From contig JAGYLB010000070.1 in assembly GCA_018401055.1 (NCBI GenBank), forward strand, positions 19,597-83,596: a stretch of DNA of 64,000 nucleotides. The letters are read 5' to 3'. The stretch comes from Roseicyclus sp. Its GTDB lineage: Bacteria > Pseudomonadota > Alphaproteobacteria > Rhodobacterales > Rhodobacteraceae. The position numbers and the translations under genes are program-made. Positions 28,128-37,049 of this stretch are shown here, in pieces. Position 1 is the stretch's first letter; every line of letters begins with the position of its first letter. The notes under the pieces were generated by a model. It was given only the letters and a program-made list of their open reading frames with translations, was not told the DNA's origin and did no database searches.

Positions 28128-28921
28128 GTGCCTGCACCCTCCAGCTTGTCCTTGTTCTTCAGGCCGGTGCCCAGATAGGCCTCGATCACCGCCTCATTGG
28201 CCTTGATCTCGTCGATGGTGCCTTTGGCCAGCACATGACCCTCGGCCATCACGATCACCGGGTCGCAGAGGCGGCCGATGAAATCCATGTCATGCTCGAT
28301 CACGCAAAATGTGTAGCCGCGTTCCTTGTTCAGCCGGATGATCGCGTCGCCGATGGTGTTGAGAAGCGTGCGGTTCACGCCCGCGCCGACCTCGTCGAGA
28401 AACACGATCTTGGCGTCGACCATCATGGTGCGGCCCAGTTCCAGCAGCTTTTTCTGCCCGCCCGAGATCATGCCCGCCGGGTGATCGGCGAGATGTTCGA
28501 TGGTCAGGAACTCCAGCACCTCGTCGGCCTTTGCCCTGAGCGCGCGTTCCTCATCGGCGATGCGCTTGCGGCCGAACCAGGTGTTCCACAGCGTCTCACC
28601 GGTCTGGTCGGGCGGGACCATCATCAGGTTTTCGCGGCAGGTCATCGAATGAAATTCATGCGCGATCTGAAAGGTGCGCAACAGGCCCTTGGAAAACAGA
28701 ACATGGGGCGGCAGGCCGGTGATGTCCTCGCCATCCATGACGACGCGCCCCGAGGTGGGGGGCAAGACGCCCGCGATGACGTTGAACAGCGTGGTCTTGC
28801 CCGCGCCATTGGGGCCGATCAGGGCAGTGATCGACCCGGTCTCGATGGTCAGGCTCGCGCCATCGACGGCGTGGAACCCTCCGAAATGCTTGTGAAGGTC
28901 TTCGACGACGATCATGCGCAA
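28124..28921 (-). CDS. livG: LivG, ABC transporter ATP-binding protein
   Basis: Second ATPase of the liv importer, 265 aa, intact. Walker A GPNGAGKTT, GLLRTFQIAHEFHSMTCRENLMM with the Q-loop, signature MISGGQKKLLELGRTMM, Walker B IVFLDEVGAGVN (Val where most have Pro) and switch CVIEHDMDFIGRLCDPV. The C-terminal VLAKGTIDEIKANEAVIEAYLG is the LivG-specific tail. It follows livK by 71 bases containing a hairpin. Confidence 0.94.
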   Translation of the reverse strand: MRMIVVEDLHKHFGGFHAVDGASLTIETGSITALIGPNGAGKTTLFNVIAGVLPPTSGRVVMDGEDITGLPPHVLFSKGLLRTFQIAHEFHSMTCRENLMMVPPDQTGETLWNTWFGRKRIADEERALRAKADEVLEFLTIEHLADHPAGMISGGQKKLLELGRTMMVDAKIVFLDEVGAGVNRTLLNTIGDAIIRLNKERGYTFCVIEHDMDFIGRLCDPVIVMAEGHVLAKGTIDEIKANEAVIEAYLGTGLKNKDKLEGAGT

Positions 28922-28940
28922 CGCCCCTTTATGGTGCGAA

Positions 28941-28965
28941 ACAGCCCGGCTCGCGACCGGGCTGT
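28941..28965. terminator. Intercistronic stem-loop between livK and livG
   Basis: ACAGCCCGG (28941-28949) pairs perfectly with CCGGGCTGT (28957-28965) around a 7-base loop, with no U-tract on either strand. Stem-loops in this position after a binding-protein gene usually act as partial terminators or 3' stabilisers that keep binding-protein mRNA in excess over the membrane components (family knowledge; inference here). Confidence 0.6.
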
Positions 28966-28992
28966 CTACCTGTCAACGATGGCGTGCCGCGA

Positions 28993-30178
28993 TCAGCGGA
29001 AATTGACCGTCTGGATCGCGCCGTCGATGACCTCGATCTCACGGTATGCACCCGCGGATTCGCCGCCACCGATCAGTTCAACGGCTGTTGCGCCAACGTC
29101 AATCGATCTCCTGACCTGCCGCGAGCAGTTCAAGCGCGCGTCCCAGCTCTCCCGGCAGGATCGGCTCGCCCGGGCCGTTGGCGACATCCATGATATGCGC
29201 CGCATATTCTGCCGGCACGGTCGATCCGGCGGCTTGCATTGCGAGCATGATCAAGGCTGCAGCGTCGTAGGCTTCGGCCGAGAATGCGGCGCTACCGTCG
29301 AATCCGGCTGCAGTGGCAAGATCAAAATACATGGCTGCACCTTCGCTGTCGGTTCCGGGGAACTGTCCGAAAGAGCCGTTGATCTCCGTTCCGAAGCGTT
29401 CCGTGATCGCGTTGCCGACCATGCCATCGGGCAGCACGAACGTGTCGAAGGCGCCGGTGTCAAGGGCTGCCCGAATGATGCCCGGACCACCTTGATCGAT
29501 ATATCCCGCAACGACGAGGACGTCCCCACCGGCGGCGGCAAGTGCGCCAACCTCGGCAGAATAGTCGGCGCGGCCATCTTCATGGGAGGCGACCAAGGTG
29601 ACCGTTCCACCAAGTTCCGCGAAGGCGGCGGCGAAACTGTCGGCGAGGCCCTGACCGTAGTCGTTGTTGGTGTAGGTGACGGCCACGGTATCAAAGCCGC
29701 GATCCAGAATGTTCTGGGCCATCACGACACCTTGACGTGCGTCGGAGGGCGCCGTGCGGAAGAACAGGCCATTGTCCTCCAGCGTCGAAAGGGCCGGGCT
29801 GGTTGCCGAGGGCGACACCATGACCATGCCGTTGGGCATGGCAACGTTTGTCAGCGCGGGGATCGTCGCGCCCGAGCACAAGGCGCCAACGATGCCGCTC
29901 ACGCCCGACGACGTGATAAGACGCTCAGCGGCCGCAACGGACAGCGTAGCGTCACAGGCCGAGTCGCCGCGCACGGAGGTGACCGATGCGCCACCCAGAA
30001 GCGCGCCGCTTGCGGTCACTTCGGCCATCGCCAGCTCGGCCCCATCGGCCATACCCGGAGCGAGCGATTCTGCCGGGCCGGTGAAGCCAAGCAGCACGCC
30101 GAGCGAAATGCTCTCTTGTGCGGAGGCGGCACCGGACAGCGCCATCGTGGCCGCAGAGGCCAGAAGGATTTTCTTCAT
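28993..30178 (-). CDS. LivK-type periplasmic binding protein (frameshift near 29099)
   Basis: Substrate-binding protein of the adjacent ABC importer, about 395 aa. Signal peptide MKKILLASAATMALSGAASAQ from ATG 30178. ISLGVLLGFTGPAESLAPGMADGAELA is the N-terminal lobe; SPSATSPALS holds the Ser/Thr pair that binds the alpha-amino acid group; TVAVTYTNNDYGQGLADSFAAAF starts the second lobe. After AAGQEID an extra base near 29099 creates TGA; the rest (VGATAVELIGGGESAGAYREIEVIDG) continues in the next frame to 28993. Ligand is likely an aliphatic amino acid. Confidence 0.9.
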
Positions 30179-30485
30179 TGGTAGTCTCCCGAGTTGGACA
30201 GTTTCTGTCTTATGGCGTGGAACGGTAGCCTCAGGTTTTGAGGAAGAAAAGAGATATCCGCATTCCGCGGCGTCAACGGCTATCTGTCCCGCAGCTGCCA
30301 TCGTCAGCGGGACAATGTCCCGGCTGGTTGCCTCTGGCGGACCATCTTCCTGTCAACGCTCCGAAAGCCCGCCGCGCGGGGCTCTCTTGCGCCCGGTGGC
30401 GGTTTCGCCGGATGCTCGCCACGCGCGGTCCTAAGGCCTCGGGCAGGCGCGATGATTGCGCGGTGACGACACAAGCGGAGGAAAG
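30179..30485. promoter_or_regulatory. Divergent control region livK / puuD
   Basis: A 307-base gap between livK (minus) and puuD (plus). It contains the perfect palindrome GGGACAATGTCCC at 30309-30321 and a second short inverted repeat, CCTCA-GGTTT-TGAGG, at 30229-30243, close to livK. A possible -10 (CATAAG on the minus strand) lies between the latter and livK. No coding potential of its own was seen. The puuD ribosome site GGAGG is at 30478-30482. Confidence 0.5.
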
Positions 30486-31718
30486 ATGGACGCGACGATC
30501 CTTTTGCATTGGGCGGAATTTGCCGCGCGTTGGCTGCATGTCATCACCGCCATCGCATGGATCGGGTCGAGCTTCTATTTCATTGCGCTGGACCTGGGGT
30601 TGAACCGCAACGTGCCCAGTGCCCCGCCGATGGCGAGGAATGGCAGGTCCATGGCGGCGGCTTCTACCATATCCAGAAATACATGGTCGCGCCCGAGCGC
30701 GATGCCCCGAGCACCTGACGTGGTTCAAATGGGAAAGCTATGCCACCTGGCTGTCGGGGGTGGCGCTGCTGGCGCTGCTCTACTGGGTGGGCGCGGAGAT
30801 GTATCTGATCGACTGGCGGGTGATGGCACTTGCGCCTTGGCAGGCCATCGTGATCTCGGCCCTGTCGCTGGTGGTGGGCTGGGTCGTCTATGACCTGTTG
30901 TGCAAATCGAAGCTGGGAGAGAACCCCACGGCGCTGATGGTGTTGCTGTTCGGGGTGCTTGTGGCCCTGTCCTGGGGCTATGCGCAGGTCTTTTCTGGGC
31001 GGGCGGCGCTGCTGCATCTGGGCGCGCTGACCGCGACGATCATGACAGCCAATGTCGCCATGATCATCATCCCCAACCAAAAGATCGTGGTGGCCGACCT
31101 CAAGGCTGGCCGCACGCCCGACCCGAAGTACGGCAAGATCGCCAAGCTGCGCTCGACCCACAACAACTACCTGACGCTGCCGGTGATCTTCCTGATGCTC
31201 AGCAACCATTATCCGCTGGCCTTCGCGACGGAGTGGAACTGGCTGATCGGTGCGCTGGTGTTCTTGATGGGCGTCACGATCCGGCATTTCTTCAACACGA
31301 TGCATATGCGCAAGGGCATGCCCTGGTGGACCTGGGGTGCGACCACGGCGATCTTTGCGGTCATCGTCTGGCTATCGGTCCTGCCGCTGATGCGCGATGA
31401 CCCGGTGCAAGAGGCCGCGCTGGCCCCCGGCCTTCAACGTTTCGCGGCGCATGCCGATTTCCCGCAGGTCGCCGATCTGGTCTACGGCAATTGCGCGTCC
31501 TGCCATGCGGCCGAGGTGTTCATGCCGGGGCTGGCGGCGGCAGTGGGGGGCGTGATGCTCGATAGCGACACGCCGCATCGCGGCACCATGCGCAGGCGAT
31601 CTACCTGCAGGCGGGCGCGAGCCACGCCATGCCACCGGGAAATTTCGCCTTTCTGACCGAGGAAGACCGCGCGTTGATCCGCCGCTGGTATCGTGAGGCC
31701 GTGGACGGGGCGCTTTGA
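30486..31718 (+). CDS. puuD: PuuD-type urate oxidase, membrane protein with cytochrome c domain (three frameshifts)
   Basis: Bacterial urate hydroxylase with an N-terminal membrane domain and C-terminal c-type cytochrome, converting urate to 5-hydroxyisourate. WAEFAARWLHVITAIAWIGSSFYFIALD begins the protein; FYHIQKYMVAPE, LTWFKWESYATWLSG, AQVFSGRAALLHLGALTATIMTANVAMIIIPNQK and KLRSTHNNYLTLPVIFLMLSNHYP are family blocks; GNCASCH is the haem site. Frame changes near 30622, 30708 and 31575 each leave exact continuation, with the C-terminus PPGNFAFLTEEDRALIRRWYREA ending at 31718. About 410 aa corrected. Other purine-degradation genes are not in the window. Confidence 0.88.
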
Positions 31719-31745
31719 GACAATAGGGGCAGGGAAGGGACAATC

Positions 31746-32509
31746 ATGCCGGCACCGAAGAACAGATTGAAACAGGCGATGGCCGAGGGGGCGGTCTTGC
31801 GCGGGCTTTGGCTGGCGCTGGGGTCGGAGACCCTGACCGAGATCGCGGGGCGCGCGGGCTTTGACTGGTGCCTTGTCGATGGGGAACATGCGCCCTTCGA
31901 CCCGGCCATGATCCGCCGCCAGTTGATCGCGCTTGAGCTTGCCGGAACGCCGGCCATCGTGCGCGTGCCCGGCAACGAAGACTGGATCTTGAAACAGGTC
32001 CTCGACGTGGGCGCGCAGACGGTGATGGTTCCGATGGTCAATTCCGCCGAGGAAGCGCGTGCCGCCGTCACGCGCCTGCCGCTACCCGCCAGAGGGCATC
32101 CGGGGCGATGGCGGCTATACGATGCGCGCCAGCGGTCGCGGCGCCATCCCGGCTATGCCTCCAGCGCGAACGCCGAGATATGCGTGATCGTTCAGGCCGA
32201 AACCCGCGCCGCGCTCGACAATCTGGCCGAGATCGCGGCAGTGGACGGGATCGATTGCGTGCTCTTCGGTCCTGCCGATCTGGCCGCCGATCTGGGCTAT
32301 CGCGACAACCCGACCGCGCCCGCGTTCTGGGAGGAAATCCACCGCGGCATCGACACCATCCGCGCGGCGGGCAAGGCGGCGGGGCATCTTCGCGCCGCCA
32401 GATCGCAACCGCGGAAATGGTCGCGGCCGGTGTGACCGTCCTTAGCCTCGGATCGGATGCGGCGCTGATGACGACGACCCTTGGGGCCTTGGCGCGGAGC
32501 GAGACGTGA
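31746..32509 (+). CDS. HpcH/HpaI family aldolase (frameshifts)
   Basis: Class II, metal-dependent aldolase of the 4-hydroxy-2-oxoheptanedioate aldolase type, about 254 aa. LRGLWLALGSETLTEIAGRAGFDWCLVDGEHAPFD is the N-terminal block, QTVMVPMVNSAEEARAAV carries the metal-binding region, ICVIVQAETRAALDNL the metal-ligand Glu, and VLFGPADLAADLG the Asp ligand. An extra C near 32083 and a missing G near 32151 compensate each other; a further frame change near 32380-32400 leads to IATAEMVAAGVTVLSLGSDAALM. It follows puuD by 27 bases and overlaps the next gene. Confidence 0.85.
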
Positions 32510-33543
32510 TCGATCTGCGCCATGGCGATACGGCCCTGACGCTCGATCCGTCGGTGGGGAACATCCCCGTCTGGCAGGTCGGGGGCCGGGTGCCGCTGCA
32601 CGTGGCGCCCTGGCGCGATGAGGCGGAGGTCCAAGACGACCCCGCGATCCCGATGGTCAACAAGCGGTTGGCGGGCGATTTCCTGTGCATGCCCTTTGGC
32701 CGTGACGATGTGGGGGGCGACCCACCCCACGGGCACACCGCCAATTCCATATGGGAGGTGATCCGGCAAGACGTGGCCGAGGCGCATCTGCGCCTGTCGG
32801 TGCCTGTGCGCGGCGCGACCGTGGACAAGCTGGTGCGCATCACTGGCCCCGTGCTCTACCAGACCCACCGGATCGAGGGGGGCGCGGGGGCCGTCAGTTT
32901 TGCCCATCACCCGATGGCGCGCATGGCCGAGGGCGGTCGACTGTCCTTTTCGCCCAAGCGCGCAGCGCTGACGGACCCGGTGGCCCAACACGCGGGTCGC
33001 AACCTCTGGGCTCTGAATCAGGTCCAGCCCGACCTGATCCTGCCCTGCGAGGATGGCGGCGATTGGGACCTGCACACCTATCCCGCCGGGCATATGGTCG
33101 AGGATTTCTGCACCCTCGTGGAGGCGCAGGGCGCTCGCATCGGTTGGACCGTCCTGATGCGCAACGCCGAAGACGACATGCTGGTGGTCCTCAAGGATGC
33201 GCGGGTCATGCCGGTCACGATGCTCTGGGTCTCGAACGGGGGGCGCGATTTTTCCCCGTGGAACGGTCGGCATACGGGCGTTTTGGGGATCGAGGATGGC
33301 TGTGCAGCGGGCGGCATCGGGCTGGCCGCTGCGATGGGCGAGAACCGGCTGACGGCGATGGGGGTGCCGACGGTGCTGCGACTGGGCGGAAGCCAGATGA
33401 TCCGCCACGCCATGATCTCCTTGCCGCGCCCGCCGGGCTGGGCGGAGGTACGTGAGATCGGCTTCGCGCAGGGGCAGGTTACGCTGACCGAGGCGGGCGG
33501 CGCGCAGTTGTCGGTGCCCTTCGACGCGGGGTTCTTCCAGTGA
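32506..33543 (+). CDS. Aldose-1-epimerase-like protein
   Basis: A 345-aa soluble protein starting at GTG 32506 overlapping the aldolase stop. The beta-sandwich pattern of the galactose mutarotase-like superfamily is suggested by PHGHTANSIWEV (conserved His), RITGPVLYQTHRIEGG in the middle and TMLWVSNGGRDFSPWNGRHTGVLGIED near the C-terminus. It lacks the textbook GalM HxHG spacing, so it may be a hexose-6-phosphate or uncharacterised epimerase. Coupled with an aldolase, it may act on a sugar acid; substrate unknown. Confidence 0.65.
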   Translation: MIDLRHGDTALTLDPSVGNIPVWQVGGRVPLHVAPWRDEAEVQDDPAIPMVNKRLAGDFLCMPFGRDDVGGDPPHGHTANSIWEVIRQDVAEAHLRLSVPVRGATVDKLVRITGPVLYQTHRIEGGAGAVSFAHHPMARMAEGGRLSFSPKRAALTDPVAQHAGRNLWALNQVQPDLILPCEDGGDWDLHTYPAGHMVEDFCTLVEAQGARIGWTVLMRNAEDDMLVVLKDARVMPVTMLWVSNGGRDFSPWNGRHTGVLGIEDGCAAGGIGLAAAMGENRLTAMGVPTVLRLGGSQMIRHAMISLPRPPGWAEVREIGFAQGQVTLTEAGGAQLSVPFDAGFFQ

Positions 33544-33565
33544 GTAGCGACCCGGAGGGGCAGCC

Positions 33566-34012
33566 ATGATTCTCGTCGATGCCGATGCCTGCCCGGTGAA
33601 GGACGAGATCTACACCGTCGCCTTTCGCCACAAATGCCCTGTGCGCCTCTTCGCGGGCCAATACCTGCGCCACCCCGATCACCCCTTGATCACCATGACC
33701 ATGGCGGGCGATGCCTTTGACGCTGCCGACGATCTGATCGTGGAACAGGCCGGCCCCGGCACCCTTGTCATCACCACCGATCTGCCGCTGGCCGACCGCG
33801 CGCTCAAGGCGGGCGCGATGGTGCTGACCCCCAAGGGCGAGGTGCTGAATGCGCAAAACATCGGCGTGCGTCTGGCCACGCGTGACCTCATGGTGGATCT
33901 GCGCGCCGGCATCGAGGGGCAGGGTATCGGCGGCCCGCGGCCCTTCACCAAGGCCGACCGCAGCAGCTTCTTGCAGGCGCTCGATCGCGCGCTGCACAAG
34001 CTCGGGGCTTGA
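33566..34012 (+). CDS. yaiI: YaiI/YqxD family protein (DUF188)
   Basis: A 148-aa protein of the UPF0178 family: [19 protein letters not shown] at the N-terminus with the conserved [37 protein letters not shown] in the middle, and [20 protein letters not shown] at the end. The family has a PIN-like fold and acidic residues suggestive of a nuclease, but no established function. It starts 22 bases after the epimerase-like gene with a CGGAGGGG ribosome site. Confidence 0.9.
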   Translation: MILVDADACPVKDEIYTVAFRHKCPVRLFAGQYLRHPDHPLITMTMAGDAFDAADDLIVEQAGPGTLVITTDLPLADRALKAGAMVLTPKGEVLNAQNIGVRLATRDLMVDLRAGIEGQGIGGPRPFTKADRSSFLQALDRALHKLGA

Positions 34013-34065
34013 TGGCGGGGGGGCATGGGGTATCTGCCGCGCTTCTCCAGGCCGGAATTGATCCC

Positions 34066-35520
34066 ATGAGCTTTGTCCTTGCCATCGTCGGCCGCCCCAA
34101 TGTCGGCAAATCCACCCTGTTCAACCGGCTGGTGGGTAAGAAACTGGCGCTGGTCGATGACCAGCCCGGTGTTACCCGCGACCTGCGCGAAGGGGCGGCG
34201 CGTCTGGGCGACCTGCGCTTTACCGTGATCGACACCGCGGGCCTTGAGGATGCGACCGACGACAGTTTGCAGGGCCGGATGCGGCGCCTGTCCGAGCGCG
34301 CGGTCGAGATGGCCGATGCGGTGCTGTTCTTGATCGACGCGCGCGCGGGCATCACCCCCAATGACACGCTCTTTGGCGATATCTTGCGCCGGTCGGGCAA
34401 GCCGGTGATCCTTGCCGCCAACAAGGCCGAGGGGCGCGCGGGCGAGGCGGGGATGTATGAGGCCTATAATCTGGGTCTGGGCGAGCCTATCGGGTTGTCA
34501 GCCGAACATGGTGAAGGCATGGCCGAGCTTGCCGTGGTGCTGCAAAACCTGATCGAAGGGACCGAGGAGCGTCTCGAGGAAGCCGAGACGGACGTCGATG
34601 TCGATGTTGATGCAGAGAGTGAAGAACGCCGCATAACGCCCTCCAAACCTTTGCAAATCGCCATCGTTGGGCGGCCTAATGCAGGCAAGTCGACGCTGAT
34701 CAACAAGATCATCGGCGAGGATCGGCTGTTGACCGGTCCCGAGGCGGGCATTACCCGAGATGCGATTTCCGTCCCCTTCACCTGGGATGGCACGCCGATG
34801 CGGATCTTTGACACCGCGGGCATGCGCAGAAAGGCCAAAATCCAGGAAAAGCTGGAAAAGATGTCGGTGGCCGATGGCTTGCGGGCGGTGAAATTCGCTG
34901 AAGTCGTCGTTGTGCTGCTTGACGCCGCCATCCCTTTCGAGACGCAAGATCTGCGCATCGCCGATCTGGCCGAGCGCGAGGGGCGCGCGGTGGTCATCGC
35001 GGTCAACAAATGGGACCTCGAGGATGAAAAGCAGGACAAGCTCAAGGCGCTGAAAGAGATGTTCGATCTGCACCTGCCGCAATTGCGGGGCGCGCCGCTG
35101 ATCACCGTCTCGGCCAAGACCGGCAAGGGGCTTGACCGGCTGCAGGCCGCGATCCTCAAGGCCCATGATGTCTGGAACCGCCGCGTGACCACGGCCCTAC
35201 TCAACCGCTGGCTTGCGGCCATGATCGAGGCGCATCCGCCGCCCGCCCCCTCGGGGCGCCGCATCCGGTTGCGCTACATGACGCAGGCCAAGACCAGGCC
35301 GCCGGGTTTCGTGGTGATGTGCTCGCAGCCCGACAAGTTGCCCGAAAGCTATTCTCGATATCTTGTCAACGGCTTGCGGGATGACTTTGACATGCCGGGC
35401 ACCCCGATCCGGCTCTGGATGCGCAGCCAAGCAGACCAGAACCCGTTCAAGGACCGCAAGAAATCGATCCCCTCGCGGCTGACCAAGCATGTCCGCAAGG
35501 GTGAGACCAAAAAGGGTTGA
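34066..35520 (+). CDS. der: Der (EngA), double Era-like GTPase for ribosome assembly
   Basis: Essential GTPase for 50S ribosomal subunit maturation, 484 aa from ATG 34066 ([16 protein letters not shown]); the open frame extends further upstream but the conserved N-terminus begins here. Two tandem G domains: GRPNVGKST near residue 9 and GRPNAGKST near 205, with DTAGLE / DTAGMR as G3, NKAEG / NKWDLE as G4. An acidic linker ([14 protein letters not shown]) separates them. The KH-like C-terminal domain ends RKKSIPSRL. Intact. Confidence 0.96.
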   Translation: MSFVLAIVGRPNVGKSTLFNRLVGKKLALVDDQPGVTRDLREGAARLGDLRFTVIDTAGLEDATDDSLQGRMRRLSERAVEMADAVLFLIDARAGITPNDTLFGDILRRSGKPVILAANKAEGRAGEAGMYEAYNLGLGEPIGLSAEHGEGMAELAVVLQNLIEGTEERLEEAETDVDVDVDAESEERRITPSKPLQIAIVGRPNAGKSTLINKIIGEDRLLTGPEAGITRDAISVPFTWDGTPMRIFDTAGMRRKAKIQEKLEKMSVADGLRAVKFAEVVVVLLDAAIPFETQDLRIADLAEREGRAVVIAVNKWDLEDEKQDKLKALKEMFDLHLPQLRGAPLITVSAKTGKGLDRLQAAILKAHDVWNRRVTTALLNRWLAAMIEAHPPPAPSGRRIRLRYMTQAKTRPPGFVVMCSQPDKLPESYSRYLVNGLRDDFDMPGTPIRLWMRSQADQNPFKDRKKSIPSRLTKHVRKGETKKG

Positions 35521-35528
35521 GGCCGAGG

Positions 35529-36314
35529 GTGGCAGGGCGTCGAACCGTATTGAAGGCGGGTGTGGTCGGCGCCTTTGCGGTCTTGGTGGTTCTGCGGCCT
35601 TGGTCCCGGTGGGTCCAACCCGATCTGGCCTTCGAGCCGATCCGGAGCGCAGTCCCTTTCCGTGTCTTCGTTGGATCAGGCGCGGTGTCGGGCGGCGGGG
35701 TGGTCGATCCTATGCTGATAGGGCTTTCATCCCCACCGCGATCCGAGGCCGACAGCGACCTTGAGGACCGACTGCGGGGAACAATCTGTGCGCGACTGAC
35801 CGGGGACTGGGTGCAAGGCGATAGGGTTCCGGTGACCTACTTCACTGATCTGCGCTGTGTGAACTGTGTCGCCCTTGAACGCATCCTCGCCCGCTTGATG
35901 GGGACCGATGCGCCGACTATCCGGCTGACGGTGCGGGAATTCCCGGTGTTCGGGCCAACCTCGGAGCTTGCTGCACGGGCGGTTTTGGCAGCCGACGAGC
36001 AGGGTGCTGGTGCGGCGATGCGGTCGCGCCTCAGGCGGAGCGCGCCCATAACGGCGGAGGCGGCAATGGAGGCCCATGCCAGCGACATGGGCCTTGATCC
36101 CGTCCGCTTTGCGCGCGCCCTTTCCGGCTCCGAAGTTGCCGAAAGGCTTCGGGAAGACCGGGCATTAGCGCGCATTCTGGGCGTACCGGGCACGCCCGCG
36201 CTGGTCATCGGACGCAGCCTTGTCATCGGTGTCCAACCGCTCGGCCTTCTCGAAGCGGTGATCGCGCAGGAAGCTGCCGAAGGCCCGCCAGCTCGTGCGC
36301 GAGCGCCAATATAA
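35529..36314 (+). CDS. DsbA-like thioredoxin-fold protein, membrane-anchored
   Basis: A 261-aa protein (GTG 35529 start; TTG 35517 is possible) with an N-terminal hydrophobic anchor (VLKAGVVGAFAVLVVLRPW). The thioredoxin-like domain contains LRCVNCVALER with the redox pair Cys110-Val-Asn-Cys113, a helical insertion (residues about 150-215), and GVPGTPALVIG with the cis-proline. This matches the DsbA/DSBA-like thioredoxin family; periplasmic thiol oxidase or reductase activity is likely. It follows der directly and converges on grxD. Confidence 0.8.
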   Translation: MAGRRTVLKAGVVGAFAVLVVLRPWSRWVQPDLAFEPIRSAVPFRVFVGSGAVSGGGVVDPMLIGLSSPPRSEADSDLEDRLRGTICARLTGDWVQGDRVPVTYFTDLRCVNCVALERILARLMGTDAPTIRLTVREFPVFGPTSELAARAVLAADEQGAGAAMRSRLRRSAPITAEAAMEAHASDMGLDPVRFARALSGSEVAERLREDRALARILGVPGTPALVIGRSLVIGVQPLGLLEAVIAQEAAEGPPARARAPI

Positions 36315-36350
36315 GTCAGCGCAGCGTGCCGTGTCAGGTCGTCGGGCGGC

Positions 36351-36712
36351 TCACGCGTTGGCTTCGCGGATCTTGTCGGCGGCCGCCTTGTCGAAGCTGA
36401 TGCCACTCTCGGCAAACAGCGTGTCCAGCTCGCCCGACAGGGTCATCTCGGTGACGATGTCGCAGCCGCCCACGAATTCGCCCTTGACGTAAAGCTGCGG
36501 GATCGTGGGCCAGTCGGAATATTCCTTGATGCCCTGGCGGATCTCTTCATCGGCCAGCACGTTCACATCCGGCAAACTCGACGCCCATGTAATTCCAGCA
36601 CGCCCGCCACGCGCGAGGAAAACCCGCATTGCGGCATCATTTTCGTGCCCTTCATGAACAGGACCACGTCGTTCTCGGTGACGGTCTTGCGAATGGTGTC
36701 TTCGGCGCTCAT
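36351..36712 (-). CDS. grxD: Monothiol glutaredoxin Grx4 (two one-base insertions)
   Basis: CGFS-type monothiol glutaredoxin, about 120 aa, which carries [2Fe-2S] clusters jointly with BolA. ATG 36712 gives [24 protein letters not shown], then [17 protein letters not shown] with active-site Cys29. Extra bases near 36591 and near 36569 break the frame; without them the sequence reads [45 protein letters not shown]. It lies 14 bases after bolA, a standard pairing. Confidence 0.9.
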
Positions 36713-36726
36713 CTGGGAATTCCTTT

Positions 36727-36975
36727 TCAATCCTGGGCTTGGGCCGGGGCCTTGGTGGTCAGGGCAAGCGCGTGCAGATCGCCGTGGCTGCCATCCATCT
36801 TGCCCTTGAGCGCGGCATAGACCGCGCGTTGCTGTTGCACGCGGTTCAGCCCGCGAAAGCTTTCGTCGATGACCTGGGCGGCAAAATGGGCCCCGTCATC
36901 GCCCTCGACCTTGATCTGGGCAGCGGGAAAGGCCGCCTTCAGCATCTCTTCGATTTCGCGTGCGGTGATCGGCAT
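36727..36975 (-). CDS. BolA family protein
   Basis: An 82-aa BolA-like protein. [38 protein letters not shown] contains the conserved His region and the RVQQQR helix typical of the family. BolA proteins bind Fe-S clusters with CGFS glutaredoxins and act in Fe-S trafficking or iron sensing. It forms a two-gene operon with grxD on the minus strand. Intact. Confidence 0.92.
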   Translation of the reverse strand: MPITAREIEEMLKAAFPAAQIKVEGDDGAHFAAQVIDESFRGLNRVQQQRAVYAALKGKMDGSHGDLHALALTTKAPAQAQD

Positions 36976-37021
36976 CTGGTATCCTCGACTTCTTTTGTCG
37001 GAAATGTAGGCCGGTCGTCCG

Positions 37022-37039
37022 CGCGCCGCAAGCGGCGCG
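37022..37039 (-). terminator. Stem-loop downstream of purL
   Basis: CGCGCCG-CAAG-CGGCGCG, a 7-bp G/C stem with a four-base loop, lies 11 bases beyond the purL stop and ahead of bolA on the minus strand. A T-tract is not directly attached (TTTT is 22 bases further on). Confidence 0.45.
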
Positions 37040-37049
37040 TCGGAGTCGA

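Noticed and set aside
28010..30184. A 724-codon plus-strand open frame opposite livG and livK
   Set aside because: Antisense shadow; the opposite strand encodes clear ABC transporter proteins with all motifs.
30486..31718. Programmed ribosomal frameshifting in puuD, the aldolase and the indolepyruvate oxidoreductase
   Set aside because: There are many shifts per gene in both directions with no common slippery sequence or downstream pseudoknot; error is simpler.
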